Assembly: GCA_963833655.1 (NCBI GenBank)
Contig: CAWHYL010000005.1
Location: 372,001 to 436,000, forward strand
Direction of reading: 5' to 3'
DNA: 64,000 bases
Origin: 3-1-20CM-4-69-9 sp963833655
Lineage (GTDB): Bacteria > Actinomycetota > Thermoleophilia > Gaiellales > Gaiellaceae
The translations under genes were made by a program, and so were the position numbers. Below, one piece after another: positions 59,038 to 64,000 of the stretch (position 1 is its first letter; every line of letters begins with the position of its first letter). The notes below the pieces were generated by a model that was not told where the DNA came from, ran no database searches, and worked only from the letters and a program-made list of their open reading frames with translations.

Positions 59038-60426
59038 GTGAGCACCGCCGCCGTCGAACGCCGAGCTGCCCGCGAGCGCCTGCTGGTCGCGCCAGCGCTC
59101 GTCGTCGCAGCCGCGGCTGCATATCTCTTCGCGCGCGCAGTGCCTGACGTCACGCACAAACCGTGGCACGAGGACGAGGCCGTCGCCGGGCTGATCGCAT
59201 CCCGCCCGCTGCCGGACGTCCTGCACACGGTTCTCCTCGACCGCGGTGGCGCGCCGCTGCACTTCGTGCTCGCCCACTTCGCCTTTGCGCTCGACGGCTC
59301 GCCGCGCACGCTCCGCTGGCTCTCGCTCGTCTTCGCGCTTGCGACGATCCCGCTCTGTTACGACCTCGCGCGCCGGCTCGCCGGGCGCTTCGCCGGCCTC
59401 ACAGCCGCGTCGCTCACGGCCACGTCGCAGCTGCTCGGCATCTACGCGACGTTCGGCCGCATGTACTCGCTGTTCGCGTTCGCGAGCGCGCTCGCCCTCG
59501 ACGTGTTCGTGCGCGCCGTGAACAGGCCGACGCGCGGAACGCTCGCGGCGGCGACGGCTGCCGCGCTGCTTCCGATCGCCGTCCATCCCTTCGGCGTCTT
59601 CGTCTTCGGCGCGGAGCTCGCGGTCGCGCTCTGGCTTTGGCGCATTCGTGCGCTGCCGGTCGCGCTGCTCGCGATTCCGCTCGTGCTTCCGTACCTCAGA
59701 CTGCCCGGGCGATACGACCCGCAGGTGGGAATGTCGGCACCGGAAGCTGCGCTGCGCGCGCTTGCCGGCTCGGCCGGCGGCTGGAGCGTCGGCGTCGCGA
59801 TCTTCGCAGTGCTCGCGGCAGTGGGGGCCTGGGCGCTGCCGCGGAGCTTCGCCGTGCTCGGGCTGCTGCTCGTCGCCGCGCCGCCCGTCGTGCTCGCGGC
59901 GTTCGGAGACGAGCTGTCGCCGCGCCATCTCATCTTCGTGCTGCCCGTGTGGACGACGTTCGTCGCGACCGGTCTGTCGCGGATGCCGTGGCGGGCGGCC
60001 GCCGTCGTGGCGGCGTTGGGGATCGCATCGCTCGCGCCGGCGGCGGTCGCCGACCCCCGGACGAGCACGGCGAATGTGGCGACGGCGGCGGCGTGGGTCC
60101 GCACGCACGTGCGCCCCGGCGACGCGCTCTATCCGTACTCGCCCGTCTTCCTCGCGGCACTGCCGCGGACGGCGGTGGCACTGCCGCGCGAGCCCGTCGC
60201 GCTCGAGCGGATCCTCGAGCGCACGCACACGATCCGGCGCACGCTCGTCGCTATCCCGAACGGCCGCGCCTGGTCGATACTCGTCGTCCCGGGGCCGTTC
60301 GCGAACGTCCCGTCAGCGCTCTCGCGCGAAGCTCGTAACGCGCACGGCATCGCGCGCGCCGCCGCCTTACAGCTCTACGCCACTTCGACCGAAGGCACGT
60401 CGCCCCACAGCTCCTCGAGCCGGTAG
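59038..60426 (+). CDS. GT39-type glycosyltransferase (PMT_2/ArnT-like) membrane protein
   Basis: A 462-residue polytopic protein starting at GTG. The first periplasmic loop has KPWHEDEAVAG (the acidic residues used by the GT-C superfamily in place of DxD), followed by about ten helices and a C-terminal periplasmic domain (TSTANVATAAAWVRTHVRPG, ALYPYSPVFL). The expected activity is transfer of a sugar from a polyprenyl-phosphate donor. The last 17 codons overlap the convergent rsfS gene. Confidence 0.82.
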   Translation: MSTAAVERRAARERLLVAPALVVAAAAAYLFARAVPDVTHKPWHEDEAVAGLIASRPLPDVLHTVLLDRGGAPLHFVLAHFAFALDGSPRTLRWLSLVFALATIPLCYDLARRLAGRFAGLTAASLTATSQLLGIYATFGRMYSLFAFASALALDVFVRAVNRPTRGTLAAATAAALLPIAVHPFGVFVFGAELAVALWLWRIRALPVALLAIPLVLPYLRLPGRYDPQVGMSAPEAALRALAGSAGGWSVGVAIFAVLAAVGAWALPRSFAVLGLLLVAAPPVVLAAFGDELSPRHLIFVLPVWTTFVATGLSRMPWRAAAVVAALGIASLAPAAVADPRTSTANVATAAAWVRTHVRPGDALYPYSPVFLAALPRTAVALPREPVALERILERTHTIRRTLVAIPNGRAWSILVVPGPFANVPSALSREARNAHGIARAAALQLYATSTEGTSPHSSSSR

Positions 60427-60719
60427 TACTGGCGCGCCTCGGGCGTGAAGATGTGCAGGACGACGTCGAGGTAGTCGGCGACAATCCAGGACGCCTCGCG
60501 CTGTCCGTCGACCGACGCCGGCAGGAGCCGAACGTCGTCCTTCATGCGCGTGTGCACCTCGTCGTAGATGGCCGCGGCCTGGCGAGGGTTCTGCCCGGTG
60601 CAGACGACGAAGTAGTCCGTATAGGACACGACAGGCCGCATGTCGAGGATGACGACGTCCTGGGCCAGCTTGTCCTGGGCGAGGCCGGCAATCCGGCGTG
60701 CTTGTTCGAGGGACGTCAA
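60375..60719 (-). CDS. rsfS: Ribosome silencing factor RsfS
   Basis: A 114-residue protein that binds ribosomal protein L14 and blocks subunit joining in starvation. It shows ARRIAGLAQDKLAQDVVILD, the family signature SYTDYFVVCTGQNPRQAAAI, DGQREASWIVADYLDVVLHI and the late ARQYYRLEELWGD. The start TTG overlaps the nadD stop (TTGA). It is the last gene of the rne-to-rsfS block. Confidence 0.93.
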   Translation of the reverse strand: MTSLEQARRIAGLAQDKLAQDVVILDMRPVVSYTDYFVVCTGQNPRQAAAIYDEVHTRMKDDVRLLPASVDGQREASWIVADYLDVVLHIFTPEARQYYRLEELWGDVPSVEVA

Positions 60720-61273
60720 GTGTCCCCGAAACGATACAGCCCTCGGGCGTCGATCAACTCGGCCACAGCCGGTGGCACGAGCCCGTCGACCGCATCGCCG
60801 CGCGCGGCGCGCTCGCGGATGTCCTCCGAGGAGATCGGGAGCGGCTCGATCTCGAAGAACCGCACGCGCTCCGGATGCGACAGCCGTTCGAGCACCGCCT
60901 GGAGGCGCTCGCGCGGATATCCGGGTCGAGTCGCAACAGCCAGACGCGCGCGCGCCAGCACACCCTCCGGATCCTTCCAGGTGAGGAAGTCGCAAAACTC
61001 GTCCGCGCCGATGACGAACAGCGGGTCTCGCCAACGGCCCGCGGCGAGGGAGTCGACGGTGCGCTCGTGCGGGTCGAGCTCGACCTCGTGATCGGGAAAC
61101 GCAGCGCGCGCAAGCTCGAGGCGAGTCTCGGCGTCGAGCTCCACGCTCTTGTGACCGGGCCGTGCCGACACGAGCACGACGACCTCGTCGCCGAACTGCT
61201 CCTCCGCCGCGCGCGCAAGCGCGACGTGACCGTTGTGCGGCGGATTGAACGTTCCGCCCAGCAGCGTCGTCAC
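60716..61273 (-). CDS. nadD: Nicotinate-nucleotide adenylyltransferase NadD
   Basis: A 185-residue nucleotidyltransferase that makes deamido-NAD from nicotinate mononucleotide and ATP. It has the N-terminal LLGGTFNPPHNGHVALARAA (T/HxGH motif region), GADEFCDFLTWKD and the C-terminal PISSEDIRERAARGD (SSTxIR-type). The GTG start overlaps the obg stop. Normal length and a conserved place between obg and rsfS. Confidence 0.94.
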   Translation of the reverse strand: MTTLLGGTFNPPHNGHVALARAAEEQFGDEVVVLVSARPGHKSVELDAETRLELARAAFPDHEVELDPHERTVDSLAAGRWRDPLFVIGADEFCDFLTWKDPEGVLARARLAVATRPGYPRERLQAVLERLSHPERVRFFEIEPLPISSEDIRERAARGDAVDGLVPPAVAELIDARGLYRFGDT

Positions 61274-62463
61274 TGCAGCTCGAGCACCTCGCCGTCGACC
61301 TCGACCTCGTCGCCCTTGCGCGCGCCCGCCGCCTTGAGCGCTGCCGCGAGCTCATCCTCGTCCGTCGGCGCGACGCCGGCGATGCGGAAGCCGCGGTCGG
61401 TGCGAAGCACGCGGAACCGCCTCCCCGTGGGCTGGGGGCGGTACACGAGGAAGTCGACGAGGCCGTCCTCCGGCTCAGGCGCTGCGGGCTGCGGCGGACA
61501 GAGCTCGAACAGCGCGCGCTTCAACTCGTCGATGCCGGCACCCGTCGCGCACGAGACGCGGAAGACGCGGACGATGCGCGGATCGTCGACGTCGAACGGA
61601 GGCGAGTCCGGCCTGAGGTCGATCTTGTTCAGGACGATCGCCTGCGAGCGCGCCTCGAGCCCCGCGCCGTACGCCGCGAGCTCGGCATCGATCGTCGCAA
61701 ACCGCTCGGCCGTGTCGTCAGCGGATGCGTCGATGACGTGCAGCAGCAGGTTTGCGCGCTCGAGATGCGCGAGGAACTCGTGCCCGAGCCCGACACCCTC
61801 GCTGGCCCCCTCGATCAGCCCGGGAACGTCGGCCACCGTGAGCTGCCGCGTCCGATCAGGAGCGTCGACGGTGCCGAGGATCGGTGCGAGCGTCGTGAAC
61901 GGATAGTCGGCCACCTTCGGCCGCGCATTCGAGATCCGCGTCAGCAGCGACGACTTGCCCGCGTTCGGGAGCCCGGCAAGAGCAGCATCCGCGAGGAGCT
62001 TCAGCCGCAGCTCGAGCGCGGCCTCCTCGCCCGGAAGGCCGGTCTCCGCGAAGCGCGGCGTCCGCCGCGTCGGCGACGCGAAGCGCTTGTTGCCGCGGCC
62101 AGGAAGGCCGCCGCGAGCGACGACGACGCGCGCATTCGCAGAGGCGAGGTCGGCGATGAGCTGGTCGTCCTCGTCGAAGACCTGCGTGCCGACGGGAACG
62201 CCGATCTCCACCGCTTCCCCCGTCGCCCCGTGTTTCAGCGCACCACGGCCCGCTTCACCGTTGCCCGCGTGGAACCAGCGGCGGGCGCGGAACGACGAGA
62301 GGTCGCGCAGATCCGGGTCGGCGACGAGAACGACCTCGCCGCCGGGCCCGCCGTCGCCGCCGTCGGGACCACCCTTCGGCACGTGCTTCTCGCGGCGGAA
62401 GTGCAGGCTGCCGTCGCCACCGCGGCCCGCCTGCACGCGGATGCGGGCGCGGTCGCTGAACAC
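61270..62463 (-). CDS. obgE: GTPase ObgE/CgtA
   Basis: A 397-residue ribosome-assembly GTPase. The glycine-rich Obg domain (QAGRGGDGSLHFRREKHVPK, GGPDGGDGGPGGEV) comes first, then the G domain with GLPNAGKSSLL (G1), DYPFTTLAPILG (switch I), DVPGLIEGASEG (G3), NKIDLR (G4), and the C-terminal OCT domain is present (GLVDFLVYRP, RRFRVLRTDRGFRIAG). The GTG at 62463 is chosen; the longer open frame upstream overlaps rpmA. Confidence 0.95.
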   Translation of the reverse strand: MFSDRARIRVQAGRGGDGSLHFRREKHVPKGGPDGGDGGPGGEVVLVADPDLRDLSSFRARRWFHAGNGEAGRGALKHGATGEAVEIGVPVGTQVFDEDDQLIADLASANARVVVARGGLPGRGNKRFASPTRRTPRFAETGLPGEEAALELRLKLLADAALAGLPNAGKSSLLTRISNARPKVADYPFTTLAPILGTVDAPDRTRQLTVADVPGLIEGASEGVGLGHEFLAHLERANLLLHVIDASADDTAERFATIDAELAAYGAGLEARSQAIVLNKIDLRPDSPPFDVDDPRIVRVFRVSCATGAGIDELKRALFELCPPQPAAPEPEDGLVDFLVYRPQPTGRRFRVLRTDRGFRIAGVAPTDEDELAAALKAAGARKGDEVEVDGEVLELQ

Positions 62464-62467
62464 GGCG

Positions 62468-62722
62468 CTATTCGGCGGCGTTGACTTCGACGAAACGGCG
62501 CTCGCCGCTCTGCCGGAACGAGACCGTCCCGGGACGCGTGGCGAAGATCGTGTCGTCGCGGCCGATCCCGGTCCCGGCGCCGGCACGGAACTTCGTCCCA
62601 CGCTGGCGAACGAGGATCATCCCGGACTTGACCTCCTGACCGGAGAAGATCTTCACGCCGAGCATCTTCGGGTTCGAGTCGCGCCCGTTGCGCGACGAGC
62701 CGAGTCCCTTTTTGTGGGCCAT
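62468..62722 (-). CDS. rpmA: 50S ribosomal protein L27
   Basis: An 84-residue ribosomal protein starting MAHKKGLGSSRNGRDSNPKM with the family core LGVKIFSGQEVKSGMILVRQ and GTKFRAGAGTGIGRDDTIFA. The N-terminal sequence begins directly with the mature AHKKG form, so no Firmicutes-type cleaved extension. The ATG overlaps the L21 stop (TAATG). Confidence 0.97.
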   Translation of the reverse strand: MAHKKGLGSSRNGRDSNPKMLGVKIFSGQEVKSGMILVRQRGTKFRAGAGTGIGRDDTIFATRPGTVSFRQSGERRFVEVNAAE

Positions 62723-63261
62723 TAGCCCTCCTTCTCCTGCTTCGCCGCGATCGCCGACTCCAGTGCTGCGATCGCGCCCTTCCGGTTCGCGTTGGCGCGC
62801 TCGAACTCGAGTGCGGCCTCGAGCTGCTCGAGCTTCCAGCGCTTCGACTTCTCGTTGATGTCTGCCACCGTGAAGTCGGCATAGCCGCGCGGCGGCTGCG
62901 CCTCTTTCGGCTCTGCAGGCGCGGCCTCCTCCTTCGCCGGAGCGGCGGCGCGCTTCGAAGAGGCGCCGATCGACTGGATCTCGATCTGCGACAACGCGGC
63001 GCGGAAGCCGGTCTGGCGCCGGTACCCGCTCTTCGGGCGGCGCTTGCCGATCCGCACCTTGTCGCCGCGGACGTGGCCGACGACCTTCGCCGTCACCTGC
63101 ACACGCGGCGAGAGATTCCCGTCGCCGTCGCCGCCGGTGAAGAGGACGTCCGGATGGAACGTCTTCCCCTCGTCGGTGCCGAGGCGGTCCACCAGCAACC
63201 GCTCGCCCTCGCGGACGCGGTACTGCTTGCCGCCCAGTGAGATGATCGCGTACGTCGCCAT
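62722..63261 (-). CDS. rplU: 50S ribosomal protein L21 with a long C-terminal extension
   Basis: Residues 1-103 form the normal L21 fold: ATYAIISLGGKQYRVREGER, then VTAKVVGHVRGDKVRIGKRR, PKSGYRRQTGFRAALSQIEI. The remaining 75 residues (Ala/Lys/Pro linker, then TVADINEKSKRWKLEQLEAA and LEFERANANRKGAIAALESA) form a likely helical hairpin absent from E. coli L21. Total 179 residues. First gene after rne. Confidence 0.95.
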   Translation of the reverse strand: MATYAIISLGGKQYRVREGERLLVDRLGTDEGKTFHPDVLFTGGDGDGNLSPRVQVTAKVVGHVRGDKVRIGKRRPKSGYRRQTGFRAALSQIEIQSIGASSKRAAAPAKEEAAPAEPKEAQPPRGYADFTVADINEKSKRWKLEQLEAALEFERANANRKGAIAALESAIAAKQEKEG

Positions 63262-63311
63262 TTCGTGGAAAACGCGGGCTTCGACGCCCGCGAGCGCGAG
63301 GATTGTAGCGG

Positions 63312-64000
63312 CTACCGATCCTCGGGCAGGTCGCCCCACTCCGACATCGGGACGTATTCCCACTCCGTGGACGGAGTTTCTGGCGCCTCTCCCTCGGGCT
63401 CCGCCGTCGCGACGTCAGCCGTCGCAGGCTTCTTCCGCCGGTTGCGGCCGCCGCGCGTCCCGCGCCGCGTCTTCTTCTTGGCCTTCGCCTCAGCCGTCTT
63501 GCCGGTGTCGCCATTCGAGCTTGCGGTTTCCGGCACGTCTGCGTCGGCCCTCTCGTCCGAGCCCAGATCGGGATCCGGAGCGTGGATCTTGGCTTCGACG
63601 GGCGCTGCCGCGCCGTTCGTCGCGGCCTTCTTTCGGCCGCGGCCTCCGCGGGATCCGCGCCGTGTCTTCTTCTTCGGCGCCTCGCCATCGGCAGGCGCCT
63701 CTGCCTTCGCGGCCGGCTGTTCCTCGGCCTCTGGCTCAGCCTCGGCCTTGGGCTCCGGCCCCGCCTCGACCTCTGGCTCTGCCTCGGCCTCCGCCTTCTT
63801 CGCGGCCGGGCGGCGCGTCGGCTTCTCGGCCTCGCCCTCGGCGGTGATCGGCACGTCGACGTCGGCGGTCTTCGTCACGAGCGACGCGTACGCCGTGCCG
63901 TCGACGACACGCTCGATCTCGACGGTCACCTTCTTGCCCACGAGCTTCGCCGCACCGGCGACGGCGACGTCGAACCCGTCGACCTTCCCCACGCCGGCGT
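63312..64000 (-). CDS. Ribonuclease E/G-like protein, C-terminal part (cut by window edge)
   Basis: The visible 229 codons begin upstream of the window. First comes a small beta domain (GKVDGFDVAVAGAAKLVGKK, VTVEIERVVDGTAYASLV), TRAM/S1-like, then a long low-complexity acidic/Ala-Lys tail with two near-identical basic elements (KKKTRRGSRGGRGRKK and KKKTRRGTRGGRNRRK) and a final EWEYVPMSEWGDLPED. The place before rplU-rpmA is where rne/rng sits in many Actinobacteria. The catalytic domain is outside the window, so the call rests on context and tail. Confidence 0.62.
   Translation of the reverse strand, partial: AGVGKVDGFDVAVAGAAKLVGKKVTVEIERVVDGTAYASLVTKTADVDVPITAEGEAEKPTRRPAAKKAEAEAEPEVEAGPEPKAEAEPEAEEQPAAKAEAPADGEAPKKKTRRGSRGGRGRKKAATNGAAAPVEAKIHAPDPDLGSDERADADVPETASSNGDTGKTAEAKAKKKTRRGTRGGRNRRKKPATADVATAEPEGEAPETPSTEWEYVPMSEWGDLPEDR

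Overview
The window is very GC-rich, densely packed DNA with short intergenic gaps and many 4-base NTGA start/stop overlaps. Several features suggest a soil actinobacterium of the Thermoleophilia (Gaiellales/Solirubrobacterales-like): the actinobacterial small-protein families (DUF6325, DUF7144, DUF7218, SHOCT proteins), large ATPase-LuxR regulators, a UdgX-type uracil-DNA glycosylase, and the rne-rplU-rpmA-obg-nadD-rsfS order. This placement is inference. No CRISPR array, rRNA operon, prophage or intact insertion sequence is visible.

Layout. 1-12172 (minus): an ATPase-LuxR regulator, a small partner protein, then a tight chain zwf, GH15 glucoamylase/trehalase-like enzyme, GMC oxidoreductase, SnoaL-like protein, NDH-2, cydA, cydB, cydD. 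It reads as one sugar-oxidation and respiratory unit: G6P oxidation, NADH oxidation, quinol oxidation at low oxygen. 12432-15881: ClC channel, then a patchy stretch holding two gene relics (MFS transporter tail, class II glutamine amidotransferase tail), two tiny coupled genes, a RibD-C protein and a 43-residue acidic protein.

15938-29384: an envelope/stress-like region of small membrane proteins (AI-2E family permease, NfeD-like, flippase-like, DUF1269, SHOCT, DUF6325, DUF7144, RDD, lipoprotein, K+ channel, SUMF1-like), then a second ATPase-LuxR regulator, a paralogue of the small partner protein, and a PAS-LuxR protein. Six transcription units here are preceded by a shared palindrome, GGGTGAS-N5-STCACCC, often with a second half-site exactly 24 bp away. 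This looks like an undescribed regulon.

29302-39204: MASE1-type histidine kinase and response regulator, LysR, PRC-barrel, GAP family, a second flippase-like protein, and a four-gene unit MBL / holin-phosphodiesterase fusion / YdcF / GT2. 39352-50827: CHRD protein, a secreted esterase fused to an alpha/alpha-barrel-like domain, a coiled-coil protein with 129-bp repeats, two c-di-GMP proteins, UdgX and several small proteins. 50832-58474: 2-oxoglutarate dehydrogenase E1, small membrane proteins, a three-gene secreted operon of unknown role, a primary-type sigma factor, tRNA-Ala(GGC) and a frameshifted endonuclease relic that reads through the tRNA. 58561-64000: secreted HNH-like protein, GT39 protein, then the conserved minus-strand block rsfS-nadD-obg-rpmA-rplU-rne (rne cut by the window edge).
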